From: Haemophilus influenzae
GTDB taxonomy: Bacteria; Pseudomonadota; Gammaproteobacteria; Enterobacterales; Pasteurellaceae
NCBI RefSeq assembly: GCF_019703545.1
Contig: NZ_AP018771.1
Span: forward strand, 1-64,000
Direction of reading: 5' to 3'
Length of the DNA stretch: 64,000 nt
The position numbers and the translations under genes were made by a program. Below the pieces are notes generated by a model. That model saw only the letters and a program-made list of their open reading frames with translations, did not search any database and was not told the DNA's origin. Of the stretch, positions 32,604 through 43,269 are shown piece after piece; position 1 is the stretch's first letter; every line of letters starts with the position of its first letter.

Positions 32604-33542
32604 ATGGATAAGGACATGCAATTAATTCGTGGGCTTCATAATGCAAATCGTGTTTTACAAGGTTGTGCGCTAACGATCGGCAACTTTGATGGCGTGCATT
32701 TAGGGCATCAAACCGTCCTTCGCCATTTGCGTCAAAAAGCTGACGAATTAAATTTACCCATGGCGGTATTGTTATTTGAATCACAGCCGCGTGAATATTT
32801 TATGGGGAAAAATGCACCAGCCCGTTTAATGCGTTTGCGTGACAAAATTTATTATCTCGAAAAGGCTAAGGTTGATGTCGTAATTGTGGCGAAATTTGAC
32901 CGCACTTTTGCCGAACAGCCAGCCGATGTTTTTATTGAACAAACGCTTGTTAATCATCTACATGTGAAATTTTTAAGCATTGGCGATGATTTCAAATTCG
33001 GCTCAAAACGCCAAGGTAATTTTGCCATGTTGCAAGCAGCTAGTAAGCGTTTTGGTTTTATTGTTGAAGATAACCGTAGTTTTTGTCTAGATGCACAGCG
33101 AATTAGTAGCACGGCAATTCGCGAAGCGTTAGCGAATGATGACTTACAACTTGCAGAAAATTTACTCGGCAAGCCTTATCGTATTTTCGGGCGTGTGATT
33201 CATGGGAATAAATTAGGCAGAACAATAGGATTTCCAACGGCAAATATTCGTTTGCATAGACAAGTAAATCCAATCAAAGGCGTTTATGCCGTAAAAGTGC
33301 GGTTAAAATCGGGGGAGATTTTTAACGGCGTGGCAAACATGGGAAAACGCCCAACTATAAATGGATTAATGCAATTATTAGAAGTCCATTTATTTGATTT
33401 TTCTCAGAATATTTATGGCCAAATGGTGGAAGTGGAATTCTGCCACAAGATTAGAAACGAGATTAAATTCCCGTCTTTTGATGATTTGAAAGTGCAAATT
33501 GAGAAAGATGTAGAAACTGCGAAAGCGTTTTTTAACAGTTAA
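32604..33542 (+). CDS. ribF: Bifunctional riboflavin kinase/FAD synthetase
   Basis: RibF phosphorylates riboflavin to FMN and adenylylates it to FAD. The 312-residue protein has an N-terminal nucleotidyltransferase domain with TIGNFDGVHLGHQ (about 24-36). A C-terminal riboflavin kinase domain has GNKLGRTIGFPTANI near residue 205. ATG 32604 is used; ATG 32616 (MQLIRGLHN, 308 residues) aligns better with the E. coli start, but the AAGGA there is only two bases from it. Two uptake signal cores are internal (32899, 33295). It precedes ileS by 28 bases. Confidence 0.96.
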   Translation: MDKDMQLIRGLHNANRVLQGCALTIGNFDGVHLGHQTVLRHLRQKADELNLPMAVLLFESQPREYFMGKNAPARLMRLRDKIYYLEKAKVDVVIVAKFDRTFAEQPADVFIEQTLVNHLHVKFLSIGDDFKFGSKRQGNFAMLQAASKRFGFIVEDNRSFCLDAQRISSTAIREALANDDLQLAENLLGKPYRIFGRVIHGNKLGRTIGFPTANIRLHRQVNPIKGVYAVKVRLKSGEIFNGVANMGKRPTINGLMQLLEVHLFDFSQNIYGQMVEVEFCHKIRNEIKFPSFDDLKVQIEKDVETAKAFFNS

Positions 33543-33570
33543 TTTTAAAATGTAAAAATTGGAAAATAAA

Positions 33571-36396
33571 ATGACAGTCGATTACAAAAACACTCTTAAC
33601 CTACCGGAAACCAGCTTTCCAATGCGCGGTGATTTAGCTAAGCGCGAACCTGATATGTTGAAAAATTGGTACGAGAAAAATCTTTACCAAAAAATTCGAG
33701 AAGCGAGTAAGGGCAAAAAATCTTTTATTCTGCACGATGGCCCTCCGTATGCGAATGGTAGCATTCATATTGGTCACGCTGTAAACAAGATTCTGAAAGA
33801 TATTATTATTAAATCCAAAACGGCATTAGGTTTTGATTCGCCTTATATCCCAGGTTGGGACTGCCACGGCTTGCCAATTGAATTAAAAGTAGAAGGTTTA
33901 GTGGGTAAACCAAACGAGAAAATTTCTGCGGCAGAATTTCGTCAAAAATGTCGTGAATACGCGGCGGAACAGGTCGAGGGTCAAAAGAAAGACTTTATCC
34001 GTTTAGGTGTGTTGGGCGATTGGGATAATCCATATCTCACGATGAATTTCGATACCGAAGCGAATATTATCCGCACTTTAGGTAAAGTGATTGAAAATGG
34101 TCATTTGTATAAAGGCTCAAAACCAGTTCACTGGTGTTTGGATTGCGGTTCTTCTTTAGCAGAAGCAGAAGTGGAATATGAAGACAAAGTTTCTCCGTCA
34201 ATTTACGTTCGTTTCCCTGCGGAAAGTGCGGATGAAATTGAAGCTAAATTTTCTGCACAAGGTAGAGGACAAGGTAAATTATCAGCCGTCATTTGGACTA
34301 CCACACCTTGGACGATGCCGTCTAACCGTGCGATTGCGGTAAATGCAGACTTAGAATACAACTTAGTCCAACTTGGCGACGAGCGTGTAATTTTAGCCGC
34401 TGAATTAGTTGAGTCCGTAGCGAAAGCCGTGGGCGTAGAACAAGTTAAAATTTTAGGTTCAGTAAAAGGTGCTGATCTTGAATTAAGCCGTTTCCATCAT
34501 CCATTCTATGATTTTACTGTACCAGTGATTTTAGGCGATCACGTAACCACTGATGGCGGTACGGGTTTAGTACATACCGCACCTGATCACGGTTTAGACG
34601 ACTTTATCGTGGGTAAACAATATGATTTACCAATGGCGGGTCTTGTATCGAATGATGGTAAATTTATTTCAACGACCGAATTCTTTGCAGGCAAAGGCGT
34701 ATTTGAAGCAAATCCGCTTGTGATAGAAAAATTACAAGAAGTAGGTAACTTATTAAAAGTTGAAAAAATCAAACACAGCTATCCACACTGCTGGCGTCAC
34801 AAAACGCCAATTATTTTCCGTGCAACACCGCAATGGTTTATCGGCATGGAAACGCAAGGTTTACGCCAACAAGCATTAGGCGAAATCAAACAAGTTCGCT
34901 GGATTCCAGATTGGGGTCAAGCACGTATCGAGAAAATGGTTGAAAACCGCCCAGACTGGTGTATTTCACGCCAACGTACTTGGGGCGTGCCGATGACCTT
35001 GTTCGTGCATAAAGAAACCGAAGAACTTCATCCGCGTACCTTAGAGCTACTTGAAGAAGTGGCGAAACGTGTAGAAAGAGCGGGTATTCAAGCGTGGTGG
35101 GATTTAGACGAAAAAGAATTATTAGGGGCGGATGCAGAAACCTATCGCAAAGTGCCAGATACCCTTGACGTATGGTTTGACTCAGGATCAACCTATTCTT
35201 CTGTTGTGGCGAATCGTCCGGAATTTAACGGTCAAGATATTGATATGTATTTGGAAGGTTCCGACCAACACCGTGGCTGGTTTATGTCTTCTTTAATGCT
35301 TTCTACTGCAACAGACAGCAAAGCACCATACAAGCAAGTATTAACTCACGGTTTCACTGTGGATGGTCAAGGCCGTAAGATGTCAAAATCTATCGGTAAC
35401 ATCGTGACACCACAAGAAGTCATGGATAAATTCGGTGGTGATATTTTACGTTTATGGGTTGCTTCAACAGACTATACAGGCGAAATGACCGTTTCTGATG
35501 AGATCTTAAAACGTGCAGCGGACAGCTATCGTCGTATTCGTAACACCGCTCGTTTCTTATTAGCAAACTTGAATGGTTTTGATCCAAAACGTGATTTAGT
35601 CAAACCAGAAGAAATGATTAGCCTAGATCGTTGGGCGGTAGCTTGTGCATTAGATGCACAAAATGAAATTAAAGATGCATACGATAACTATCAATTCCAC
35701 ACTGTGGTACAACGTTTAATGCGTTTCTGTTCGGTAGAAATGGGGTCATTCTATTTAGATATTATCAAAGACCGTCAATATACAACCAAAGCAGACAGCC
35801 TTGCGCGTCGTAGTTGCCAAACTGCGTTATGGCATATTGCTGAAGCATTAGTTCGTTGGATGGCACCGATCTTATCTTTCACTGCCGATGAAATTTGGAA
35901 ACACTTGCCACAAACTGAAAGTACTCGTGCGGAATTCGTATTTACTGAAGAATTCTATCAAGGCTTATTTGGTTTAGGCGAGGATGAAAAATTAGATGAT
36001 GCTTACTGGCAACAACTGATTAAAGTTCGTTCAGAAGTAAACCGTGTATTAGAAATTTCTCGTAACAATAAAGAAATAGGCGGCGGTTTAGAAGCAGAAG
36101 TGACCGTTTATGCTAATGACGAATATCGTACATTGTTAGCACAATTAGGTAATGAATTACGTTTCGTATTAATTACCTCAAAAGTAGATGTGAAATCTTT
36201 AGCGGAAAAACCTGCTGATTTAGCGGACAGCGAATTAGAGGGTATTGCAGTAAGCGTAACACGTTCTAACGCAGAAAAATGCCCTCGTTGCTGGCATTAT
36301 TCTGACGAAATTGGGGTAAGCCCAGAACATCCAACACTTTGTGCACGTTGTGTAGAAAATGTAGTGGGCAATGGAGAAGTTCGACACTTTGCATAA
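33571..36396 (+). CDS. ileS: Isoleucyl-tRNA synthetase
   Basis: IleS is the class I synthetase that charges tRNA-Ile and edits Val. The 941-residue protein has HIGH at 66-69, KMSKS at 603-607, a large editing insert between them (with [15 protein letters not shown]), and a C-terminal zinc site formed by Cys904, 907, 924 and 927. The start ATG 33571 ([14 protein letters not shown]) matches E. coli; a TTG four codons upstream is rejected. It follows ribF as in E. coli, but lspA does not follow it here. No exact uptake signal core lies in its 2.8 kb. Confidence 0.98.
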   Translation: MTVDYKNTLNLPETSFPMRGDLAKREPDMLKNWYEKNLYQKIREASKGKKSFILHDGPPYANGSIHIGHAVNKILKDIIIKSKTALGFDSPYIPGWDCHGLPIELKVEGLVGKPNEKISAAEFRQKCREYAAEQVEGQKKDFIRLGVLGDWDNPYLTMNFDTEANIIRTLGKVIENGHLYKGSKPVHWCLDCGSSLAEAEVEYEDKVSPSIYVRFPAESADEIEAKFSAQGRGQGKLSAVIWTTTPWTMPSNRAIAVNADLEYNLVQLGDERVILAAELVESVAKAVGVEQVKILGSVKGADLELSRFHHPFYDFTVPVILGDHVTTDGGTGLVHTAPDHGLDDFIVGKQYDLPMAGLVSNDGKFISTTEFFAGKGVFEANPLVIEKLQEVGNLLKVEKIKHSYPHCWRHKTPIIFRATPQWFIGMETQGLRQQALGEIKQVRWIPDWGQARIEKMVENRPDWCISRQRTWGVPMTLFVHKETEELHPRTLELLEEVAKRVERAGIQAWWDLDEKELLGADAETYRKVPDTLDVWFDSGSTYSSVVANRPEFNGQDIDMYLEGSDQHRGWFMSSLMLSTATDSKAPYKQVLTHGFTVDGQGRKMSKSIGNIVTPQEVMDKFGGDILRLWVASTDYTGEMTVSDEILKRAADSYRRIRNTARFLLANLNGFDPKRDLVKPEEMISLDRWAVACALDAQNEIKDAYDNYQFHTVVQRLMRFCSVEMGSFYLDIIKDRQYTTKADSLARRSCQTALWHIAEALVRWMAPILSFTADEIWKHLPQTESTRAEFVFTEEFYQGLFGLGEDEKLDDAYWQQLIKVRSEVNRVLEISRNNKEIGGGLEAEVTVYANDEYRTLLAQLGNELRFVLITSKVDVKSLAEKPADLADSELEGIAVSVTRSNAEKCPRCWHYSDEIGVSPEHPTLCARCVENVVGNGEVRHFA

Positions 36397-36513
36397 TTAA
36401 ATTCATTGTAAAACAAAAAGTGCGATTGTTTTGCTCAGTCCTTAAAAGTTAGACTAAATAAGCAACAATTATGGACAGATTAATTCGCCGCACTTTTTTA
36501 TAGGGAGCAAACA

Positions 36514-36864
36514 ATGGCAGAAGAAACAATTTTTAGTAAAATTATCCGTAAAGAAATTCCGGCAAATATCGTCTATCAAGATGAATTAGTCACTGCATTT
36601 CGTGATATTTCCCCTCAAGCTAAAACACATATTTTGATTATTCCAAATAAAGTCATTCCCACAGTGAATGATGTGACGGAGCAAGATGAAGTAGCGCTAG
36701 GTCGATTATTTAGCGTAGCGGCTAAACTCGCTAAAGAAGAAGGTGTTGCGGAAGATGGTTACCGCCTAATTGTGAATTGTAATAAACATGGTGGGCAAGA
36801 AGTATTCCATTTACATATGCATTTAGTTGGTGGAGAACCTTTAGGTAGAATGTTAGCGAAATAA
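36514..36864 (+). CDS. hinT: HIT family purine nucleoside phosphoramidase
   Basis: HinT hydrolyses AMP-lysine and similar phosphoramidates. The 116-residue protein begins [17 protein letters not shown] and ends its core with the histidine triad HLHMHLVGG (near residue 100). A strong AGGGAG site (36502-36507) precedes the ATG. Its stop shares one base with the following lipoprotein gene, giving a hinT-ycfL-nagZ series like that of E. coli. Confidence 0.96.
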
Positions 36865-37214
36865 TGAAAAAATATTTTCTAATTTTAGCGAGCTTTATGC
36901 TCGTGGCTTGTTCAAGTTCAGAACAAAACTTAACTTATTCAACAAAGCCGATTTTGAATATTACGTCGTCTCTTTCGCCTTTGATTCAAGTTGAAACGAC
37001 TCAAAAATCAGCGGTTATAAAAAATAAAAGTCAGCAACTTTTGAATATAAGTTACCATTTGTATTGGTACGATCATTTAGGGGTAACCCAAATTTGGGAA
37101 AATCAGCAAGAAAGCTATTCCGCTCAATTTTTGCTAAAACCACAAGAGCAAAAATCGATTGATTTAACTAAACCTACTGTAGAAAGTAAAAATTATCGCC
37201 TTTATTTAAAATAA
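36864..37214 (+). CDS. YcfL family lipoprotein
   Basis: A 116-residue predicted lipoprotein: signal [16 protein letters not shown] with lipobox LVAC. The mature domain (YHLYWYDHLGVTQIWENQ) matches the YcfL/DUF1425 beta-sandwich type. It overlaps the hinT stop by one base. In E. coli the equivalent gene lies between hinT and lpoB, and lpoB and thiK are absent here, so nagZ follows directly. Function is not established. Confidence 0.85.
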   Translation: MKKYFLILASFMLVACSSSEQNLTYSTKPILNITSSLSPLIQVETTQKSAVIKNKSQQLLNISYHLYWYDHLGVTQIWENQQESYSAQFLLKPQEQKSIDLTKPTVESKNYRLYLK

Positions 37215-37217
37215 TTT

Positions 37218-38273
37218 ATGAGCTCGTTGTTAATTGATTTAAACGGAAAAGAGTTGGAACAAGAGGAAGTTGAGTTACTTTCTCACCCTCTTGTTGCAGG
37301 ATTAATTTTATTTACTCGAAATTTTGAAAACAGAGAACAAATTCAAGAATTAATTCGTTCTGTTCGCCAACGAGTGAAAAAGCCTTTATTAATTACGGTG
37401 GATCAAGAAGGTGGACGAGTTCAACGTTTCCGTGATGGATTTACAATGTTGCCTTCAATGCAGGCTTTTCAAGAAACACTGTCAGCAACTGAACAAGTGA
37501 GTTTTGCTAAAGAAGCAGGTTGGCAAATGGCAGCAGAAATGATTGCCTTGGATATTGACTTGAGTTTTGCTCCTGTGTTGGATTTGGGGCATGAATGTCG
37601 AGCGATTGGTGATCGCAGTTTTTCATCTGATGTAAAAAGTGCGGTAAATTTAGCCACCGCTTTTATTGATGGTATGCATCAAGCAGGTATGGCATCTACA
37701 GGTAAACATTTTCCCGGTCATGGTCATGTATTAGCCGATTCTCATTTAGAAACGCCTTATGATGATCGTGCAAAAGACGAAATTTTTAGTTTCGATCTCC
37801 AACCTTTCCAACAGTTAATTTCACAAAATAAACTCGATGCGATTATGCCTGCTCACGTGATTTATTCGCAATGTGATAGTCAGCCTGCAAGTGGTTCAAA
37901 ATATTGGTTGAAAGAAATTTTACGCAAGAAATTAAATTTCCAAGGTACAATTTTTTCCGATGATCTAGGAATGAAAGGCGCGGGAGTAATGGGGAATTTT
38001 GTAGAGCGTAGTAAAAAAGCACTCAATGCAGGTTGCGATCTTTTATTACTGTGTAATGAACGTGAGGGCGTAATTCAAGTGGTGGATAACCTAAAACTGG
38101 CTAAAAATCAACCGCACTTTATGGCTCGTCAAGCTCGCTTACAAAGTTTATTTAAACGTAGAGTGATTAATTGGAACGACTTAATTTCAGATCAACGTTG
38201 GAGACTTAATTATCAAAAACTAGCTGATATTCAACATCGTTGGTTAGACATTCAGGCAGCAAAAAATGATTGA
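37218..38273 (+). CDS. nagZ: Beta-N-acetylhexosaminidase NagZ
   Basis: NagZ is a cytoplasmic glycoside hydrolase family 3 enzyme that removes GlcNAc from anhydro-muropeptides during peptidoglycan recycling. The 351-residue protein contains the diagnostic [16 protein letters not shown] loop (catalytic His and Asp, near residue 155) and the nucleophile Asp in [10 protein letters not shown] near 245. Two uptake signal cores are internal (37637, 38111). The next gene, rlmC, overlaps its end by 8 bases. Confidence 0.97.
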   Translation: MSSLLIDLNGKELEQEEVELLSHPLVAGLILFTRNFENREQIQELIRSVRQRVKKPLLITVDQEGGRVQRFRDGFTMLPSMQAFQETLSATEQVSFAKEAGWQMAAEMIALDIDLSFAPVLDLGHECRAIGDRSFSSDVKSAVNLATAFIDGMHQAGMASTGKHFPGHGHVLADSHLETPYDDRAKDEIFSFDLQPFQQLISQNKLDAIMPAHVIYSQCDSQPASGSKYWLKEILRKKLNFQGTIFSDDLGMKGAGVMGNFVERSKKALNAGCDLLLLCNEREGVIQVVDNLKLAKNQPHFMARQARLQSLFKRRVINWNDLISDQRWRLNYQKLADIQHRWLDIQAAKND

Positions 38274-39444
38274 TTGTCGATACTATCAACAAAATGAATG
38301 TCGTTCTTGTCAATGGCTTGAAATACCTTATAGTCAGCAGCTAACTGAAAAACAATATCATTTAAAACAGCAACTGATTTCTATTAATTACGATGAAGCT
38401 CAATGGGTAGCTCCTTTTCAATCTAATGAACAAGGCTTTCGTAATAAAGCTAAAATGGTTGTTAGTGGTAGTGTTGAACGCCCGATACTTGGCATTTTAA
38501 AAAATCCTAATGATCCACAAAGTGCGATTGATTTGTGTGATTGTCCTCTTTATCCTACACATTTTTCAGCAATTTTTTCAATTCTCAAAGATTTTATTGG
38601 TCGTGCAGGTTTAGTACCTTATAACATTGCTAAACAAAAAGGCGAGCTTAAATATATTTTGCTGACAGAAAGTATTGCGACGGAAAAATTGATGTTGCGT
38701 TTTGTGTTACGTACAGAAAATAAATTGCCATTAATTCGTCGGGAATTACCCAAATTATTGGAAAAATTACCGCACTTAGAAGTGATTAGTATTAATTTGC
38801 AACCACAGCACGCGGCTATTTTAGAGGGCGAACAAGAAATTTTTCTGACAGAACAACAATTTTTGCCTGAAAATTTTAACGGTATTCCACTCTTTATTCG
38901 TCCACAAGGCTTCTTTCAAACTAACCCTAAAGTGGCTGCAGGTTTATATGCAACCGCTCAACAATGGGTGGCTGAATTCCCTATTTATAACCTGTGGGAT
39001 TTATTTTGTGGCGTAGGGGGATTTGGCTTACATTGTGCTAAAGCGTTGCAGGAAAAATGGGGAAAACCCATTAAATTAACAGGAATTGAAATTTCTTCCT
39101 CTGCTATTTTGGCAGCCAGTCATTCTGCGAAAATATTAGGTTTAGAACATGTAAATTTCCAATCTCTAAATGCAGCAAGCGTGATGGAAAATAAAAATGA
39201 AAATAAGCCAGATCTTGTGATTGTAAATCCGCCGCGTCGTGGAATTGGAAAGCAATTAAGTGAATTTCTCAACCAAATTCAACCGCACTTTATCTTGTAT
39301 TCCAGCTGTAATGCCATGACGATGGGTAAAGATTTACAGCATCTAACTTGTTATAAACCATTGAAAATTCAACTTTTTGATATGTTTCCGCAAACATCTC
39401 ACTATGAAGTATTAGTTTTACTAGAAAGAAAAAAGATTAATTAA
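38266..39444 (+). CDS. rlmC: 23S rRNA (uracil-747-C5)-methyltransferase
   Basis: RlmC (RumB) makes m5U at 23S rRNA position 747. The 392-residue protein starts [17 protein letters not shown], with Cys spaced to hold the 4Fe-4S cluster together with CDCPLYP near residue 87. Its SAM domain includes [14 protein letters not shown] (near 245), NPPRRGIG, and the catalytic Cys in [12 protein letters not shown] 38266 overlaps nagZ by 8 bases. Two uptake signal cores are internal (38769, 39292). RlmD is a relative, but the short form without a TRAM domain fits RlmC. Confidence 0.95.
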   Translation: MIDCRYYQQNECRSCQWLEIPYSQQLTEKQYHLKQQLISINYDEAQWVAPFQSNEQGFRNKAKMVVSGSVERPILGILKNPNDPQSAIDLCDCPLYPTHFSAIFSILKDFIGRAGLVPYNIAKQKGELKYILLTESIATEKLMLRFVLRTENKLPLIRRELPKLLEKLPHLEVISINLQPQHAAILEGEQEIFLTEQQFLPENFNGIPLFIRPQGFFQTNPKVAAGLYATAQQWVAEFPIYNLWDLFCGVGGFGLHCAKALQEKWGKPIKLTGIEISSSAILAASHSAKILGLEHVNFQSLNAASVMENKNENKPDLVIVNPPRRGIGKQLSEFLNQIQPHFILYSSCNAMTMGKDLQHLTCYKPLKIQLFDMFPQTSHYEVLVLLERKKIN

Positions 39445-39752
39445 GGTAAGCTAGAAAAGGCTAGGGAATTTGAAAGAAGGGTGGTGGAACTAAGCAGAAT
39501 TGGTCTTAACAGCAAGTGGCTTACTGCACGCATCCCTGCGGGATTTCTACCCAGCCCACCATAGATTAAAAAATGCATCTCGGTGTTCTAGCTTTTGCAG
39601 CATAAAACTATGCAATAAGGTTTAAACCTTTAAAGCCACTATATCAGGAGACCAATCCTGTCTTCCTACAATATCCGTAAGAAGTGGGGCAATGATAAAA
39701 TCCTTTATATTAATTGTCAATTAATGTTTTGAATATTATTTCCAATTAAACA
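39445..39752. ncRNA. Structured intergenic element, candidate unknown RNA
   Basis: This convergent gap holds no open frame of note but folds well on paper. AAGCTAGAA (39448-39456) pairs perfectly with TTCTAGCTT (39586-39594), closing a domain of about 147 bases. Inside are TGGTGG (39482-39487) with CCACCA (39556-39561), TAAGC (39491-39495) with GCTTA (39519-39523), and the hairpin ATCCC-TGC-GGGAT (39532-39544). Further on are GCATA/TATGC (39600-39614), the palindrome AAGGTTTAAACCTT (39617-39630) and a weak hairpin near 39647-39667. Strand is unresolved. I could not match it to RNase P, tmRNA, 4.5S or 6S RNA. Confidence 0.45.
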
Positions 39753-39783
39753 AAAACCACCCAAATTAATTTTGGATGGTTTT
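39749..39783 (-). terminator. crp terminator
   Basis: A 13-base arm AAAACCACCCAAA (39753-39765) faces TTTGGATGGTTTT (39771-39783). The single mismatch becomes a G-U pair only on the minus strand, which fits termination of crp. Confidence 0.8.
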
Positions 39784-39808
39784 ATTTTGAATAAATTATG
39801 ATGAAAAA

Positions 39809-40483
39809 TTATCTTGCGCCATATACAACGATTGTTTTTCCATGAGCGTGGATAAGATTCTGATCCTCCAACATCTTAATAATGCGCCCCACAGTTTCTC
39901 GTGAACAACCCACCATTTGCCCTATTTCTTGGCGTGTAATTTTGATTTGCATACCATCAGGATGCGTCATTGCTTCAGGCTGTTTAGCTAAGTTCATTAA
40001 AGTTTGAGCGATGCGACCTGCGACGTCTAAAAATGCCAAATTCGTGACTTGACGTGATGTATTTTGCAAACGTCTTGCCAATTGTGCAGTGAGAAACATT
40101 AAGATTTCAGGGTTTGCCTGAATCAACTGGCGATATTTCTTATAGGAAATTTCAGCAATTTCACATGTTGTTTTTGTTTTTACCCAAGCTGATCGTTTTG
40201 AACCTTCATCAAATAATCCCGCTTCGCCAAAAAATTGTCCTGCACCTAAGTAAGTGAGGATCATCTCTTTGCCTTCATCATCTTTTGAAGATACCATTAC
40301 AGAACCTTTAATTACGTAATACAGCGTGGTCGCATCTTCCCCAGCATGAATTAAAGTTGATTTTGCAGGATACTTATGCAAATGGCAGTGAGTAAGAAAC
40401 CAATCTAAAACGGGATCTCGTTGAGTTGCTTCTTCTTGAGAGGAGGTTACAACTTCATCAATTTCGGTTAATTCATTTGACAT
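39809..40483 (-). CDS. crp: cAMP receptor protein (catabolite activator)
   Basis: CRP is the cAMP-dependent global regulator; in Haemophilus it also acts with Sxy at CRP-S sites to turn on competence genes. The 224-residue protein has a cAMP-binding domain with [19 protein letters not shown] near residue 85. A C-terminal helix-turn-helix, [18 protein letters not shown], is almost identical to E. coli CRP. There is an N-terminal extension of about 14 residues relative to E. coli, overlapping the yheU 3' end by 16 bases. A later in-frame start cannot be excluded. Three of its likely targets (dprA, radC, comNOPQ) are in this window. Confidence 0.97.
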   Translation of the reverse strand: MSNELTEIDEVVTSSQEEATQRDPVLDWFLTHCHLHKYPAKSTLIHAGEDATTLYYVIKGSVMVSSKDDEGKEMILTYLGAGQFFGEAGLFDEGSKRSAWVKTKTTCEIAEISYKKYRQLIQANPEILMFLTAQLARRLQNTSRQVTNLAFLDVAGRIAQTLMNLAKQPEAMTHPDGMQIKITRQEIGQMVGCSRETVGRIIKMLEDQNLIHAHGKTIVVYGAR

Positions 40484-40719
40484 TCTTGCTCCTTACATTC
40501 CTGTTTCAAAAATTCCGTTTTATTTTTGATGTCAATGGATTCATGTAATTCAGACCATACAATCAACGCAATTCCATTGCGAATTTGAGTCAGTAAAAGT
40601 TGTTTTTTCTGGTTGAGTGAAAGTTCTTCTATACCGTAATCGGTTCCTTCGCGTAAAATCACGCTTTCTACGATATTATCTAATGTTTCTGCTTCTAGTT
40701 CTTGCCAAGGAATAATCAT
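40468..40719 (-). CDS. yheU: YheU family protein (UPF0270)
   Basis: An 83-residue acidic protein, [19 protein letters not shown], with REGTDYG and VWSELHE motifs of the YheU family. Function is unknown. I chose ATG 40719; a TTG directly after the slmA stop is in frame but less likely. Its C-terminal 5 codons overlap the crp start. In E. coli yheU also lies near crp. Confidence 0.92.
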   Translation of the reverse strand: MIIPWQELEAETLDNIVESVILREGTDYGIEELSLNQKKQLLLTQIRNGIALIVWSELHESIDIKNKTEFLKQECKEQECQMN

Positions 40720-40740
40720 ATATTTACTCGGTAAAGTCAA

Positions 40741-41397
40741 TTAGGCAAAAAGTGGCTCGATAAAACGCCATTGTTGTTCAAAAGACTGACTTGAATTCAG
40801 ACGGAAATTTGTACGAACATAGCGCATAAATTGTCCTTCGCAGAGTGTCACTAAATGTGAGGCAATTATACGTTCATCCACGTTGAAAGCACGCCCTTCA
40901 CGTAATTTACGCATTTGCAAAATATTGACAAACTGCATCTCAAGACGATCGAAAAATTGTGCCACACGTGCTTGTAATTGCGCTTCTTCAAACATTAATG
41001 CGTGACCTGTTAGAACACGTGTTAAGCCGGGATTTTTTCGGGCAAAATCCAAAATTGTTTGTAAAATGTCGTGAATGCGATTCATTGTTTGAGTTTCGTT
41101 ACGCATTGATGCTGTAATTCGGCTCAGCAAAGTACTTTCAATATGTTCAATTAGTGCTTCAAACATTTTTGTTTTGCTTGGAAAGTAACGATATAAAGCA
41201 GCTTCCGACACACCAACTTCTTTTGCTAGACGAGCGGTTGTCATTCTTTCCATTCCACGTTCAGAATGAAGCATATGTATCAATACTGTAAGCACTTGCT
41301 GACGACGTTCTTTTACCGTTCTTTTTTCAATTTTCGGTGTTTCAATTTTAGGCGCAATTTCTTCTACGCCTGATAAAGATAATTGTTCTTCTACCAT
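40741..41397 (-). CDS. slmA: Nucleoid occlusion factor SlmA
   Basis: SlmA is a TetR-family DNA-binding protein that blocks FtsZ assembly over the chromosome. The 218-residue protein has an N-terminal helix-turn-helix [20 protein letters not shown] (about 58-77) followed by the helical dimerisation domain. It lies 3 bases after dut, as in E. coli, and continues into yheU and crp. Confidence 0.95.
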
Positions 41398-41400
41398 AAA

Positions 41401-41856
41401 TTATTGTTTACCTGAATGACCGAAACCGCCTTCTCCACGTTCGGTTTGTTGAAAATCTTCTACAATATTAAATTCAGCTTGCACTACTGGCACGAAAACA
41501 AGTTGAGCAATACGATCGCCGACTTCAATTTTGAATGGTTCATTTCCACGGTTCCACATTGATACCATTAATGGTCCTTGATAATCGGAGTCAATTAATC
41601 CCACAAGGTTTCCTAACACAATGCCGTGTTTATGGCCAAGACCCGAGCGAGGCAAAATCACAGCAGCTAAATTGGGATCCGCAATATAAATTGATAGCCC
41701 TGTCGGAATTAATTTGGTTTCGCCTGGTTGAATTTCAAAGCTTTCATCGATCAACGCACGTAAATCAAGGCCTGCTGAACCTTCAGTTGCGTAAGTTGGC
41801 AAAGGAAATTCATTGCCAATGCGAGAATCTAAAATTTTTACGTCAATTTTTTTCAT
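41401..41856 (-). CDS. dut: dUTP diphosphatase
   Basis: Dut hydrolyses dUTP to dUMP, keeping uracil out of DNA and feeding thymidylate synthesis. The 151-residue trimeric-type enzyme shows all five motifs: [40 protein letters not shown] and the C-terminal [10 protein letters not shown]. The ATG is at 41856. It is 47 bases from coaBC and 3 bases from slmA on the same strand. Confidence 0.97.
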
Positions 41857-41889
41857 TTAATACTCCGTTTGAAATTCATTTTTAGGTAA

Positions 41890-41898
41890 AAGTGCGGT
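41890..41898 (+). repeat. DNA uptake signal core (USS)
   Basis: Exact AAGTGCGGT in the coaBC-dut gap. Confidence 0.95.
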
Positions 41899-41903
41899 TG
41901 GAA

Positions 41904-43106
41904 TTATAAGGTTTTTTGATAGCGTTCGATGATTTCATTGACTAAATCAGCGGCAAGTTCTACTTTTGATTTTAGCGATAATTTTTTATGACCATTTTTC
42001 CAAAAAAGCTGCAAGGCATTTTCATCAGCGTTAAAAACTTGTCCGCCAGATACATCGTTGGCACAAATCATATCAAGATTTTTGCGTTCAAGTTTATCTT
42101 TTGCATAATCATCAATATTTTGGGTTTCGGCTGCAAATCCAACAGTAAAAGGACGATGTGTTTTTAAATGTCCTACATCTGAGATAATATCGGGATTTTT
42201 AATTAATTTGATAGATATTTCATCGCCAGATTTTTTGATTTTTTGTTCTGCAACTTCAGATACTCTGTAATCAGCGACAGCCGCACAACCAATAAAAATT
42301 TGATTTTTTACCGCACTTTCAAGAGAGGCTTGCCACATTTCTTGTGCTGAGATGACATTAATTCGATTTACATTTTTTGGTGTTGTTAAATTCACGGGGC
42401 CTGCAATCAGCGTGACGTTCGCCCCTCGTTTTGCAAATGCTTCAGCAATCGCAAATCCCATTTTTCCTGAACTATGGTTAGAAATATAACGAACAGGATC
42501 GATTGCCTCGCGCGTTGGGCCTGCTGTAATAGCGACATTTAATCCTTGTAGATCTTGTTTTTGAGAGAAAAAGTCAGAAAGTGCGGTAAAAATTTCCTCT
42601 GGTTCTGACATACGTCCTTTCCCCATATCGCCGCAAGCTTGAAAACCACTATTGGGGCCAATAAGCTCAATCCCACGTGTTTGCAGAGTCGTTAAATTTT
42701 GTTGAGTAATGGATTGGCGATACATCTGCTGATTCATTGCTGGTGCAAGAAAAATTGGCGCATTAGTCGCAAGACAAATTGTTGAAAGTAAATCATTCGC
42801 CATGCCTACAGTAAGACGGGCAATAAAGTCTGCACTAGCTGGCGCAATAATAATGGCATCAGCCCATTTGGCAAGTTCAATATGACCCATTGCCAGCTCT
42901 GCTTGTGGATCAAGTAAAGATTGTGCGACAGCATTGCCAGAAATGGCTTGAAGCGTTAAAGGAGTAACAAATTCTGCTGCAGCTGGGGTTAATACTACAC
43001 GTACTTCGGCTTCTGCTTTGCGTAATAAACGAATCAACTCTATTGTTTTATAGGCTGCAATACCGCCAGTTATGCCAACTACAATATGCTTTCCGTTTAA
43101 TTTCAT
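41904..43106 (-). CDS. coaBC: Phosphopantothenoylcysteine decarboxylase/synthetase (CoaBC)
   Basis: CoaBC joins cysteine to 4'-phosphopantothenate (CoaB) and decarboxylates the product (CoaC) in coenzyme A synthesis. The 400-residue fusion has an N-terminal flavoprotein domain ([15 protein letters not shown]; active Cys in [10 protein letters not shown] near 157). The C-terminal synthetase begins around [22 protein letters not shown] (near 190). Two uptake signal cores are internal (42310, 42579). It is divergent from radC, the conserved enterobacterial arrangement. Confidence 0.97.
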   Translation of the reverse strand: MKLNGKHIVVGITGGIAAYKTIELIRLLRKAEAEVRVVLTPAAAEFVTPLTLQAISGNAVAQSLLDPQAELAMGHIELAKWADAIIIAPASADFIARLTVGMANDLLSTICLATNAPIFLAPAMNQQMYRQSITQQNLTTLQTRGIELIGPNSGFQACGDMGKGRMSEPEEIFTALSDFFSQKQDLQGLNVAITAGPTREAIDPVRYISNHSSGKMGFAIAEAFAKRGANVTLIAGPVNLTTPKNVNRINVISAQEMWQASLESAVKNQIFIGCAAVADYRVSEVAEQKIKKSGDEISIKLIKNPDIISDVGHLKTHRPFTVGFAAETQNIDDYAKDKLERKNLDMICANDVSGGQVFNADENALQLFWKNGHKKLSLKSKVELAADLVNEIIERYQKTL

Positions 43107-43178
43107 GTTTCAACCTTTGTTAGTACTTAGCCACAATTTCGTTATTTTACTTTAATTTTATTGAATGCCCAACGCTAT

Positions 43179-43200
43179 TTTTACGATATGCATCGCAGAT
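43179..43200 (+). promoter_or_regulatory. Competence regulatory site (CRP-S) for radC
   Basis: A 22-base site TTTTACGATA-TGCATCGCAGAT that keeps the CGAT/ATCG core of CRP-S sites, slightly degenerate compared with the dprA and com sites. It is 69 bases before the chosen radC start. Confidence 0.8.
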
Positions 43201-43228
43201 TTTGAATCACTTGCTCGTCAAACCTAAA

Positions 43229-43237
43229 AAGTGCGGT
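43229..43237 (+). repeat. DNA uptake signal core (USS)
   Basis: Exact AAGTGCGGT between the radC CRP-S site and radC. Confidence 0.95.
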
Positions 43238-43269
43238 CAAAATCTTTCTTATTTTTCTTTTATAAATAT

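Noticed and set aside
32604..33542. tRNA genes near ribF-ileS or elsewhere
   Set aside because: No GGTTCGANNCC T-arm with a matching acceptor stem was noticed anywhere in the window.
39445..39752. 6S RNA, RNase P, tmRNA or 4.5S RNA
   Set aside because: A GCATCTCGG string recalls the 3' end of 6S RNA, but the 5' partner is absent. RNase P (GAGGAAAGTCC), 4.5S and tmRNA core strings are not present on either strand.
43231..43269. Longer radC starting at GTG 43231
   Set aside because: The GTG lies inside an uptake signal and the 13 added residues do not resemble RadC N-termini.
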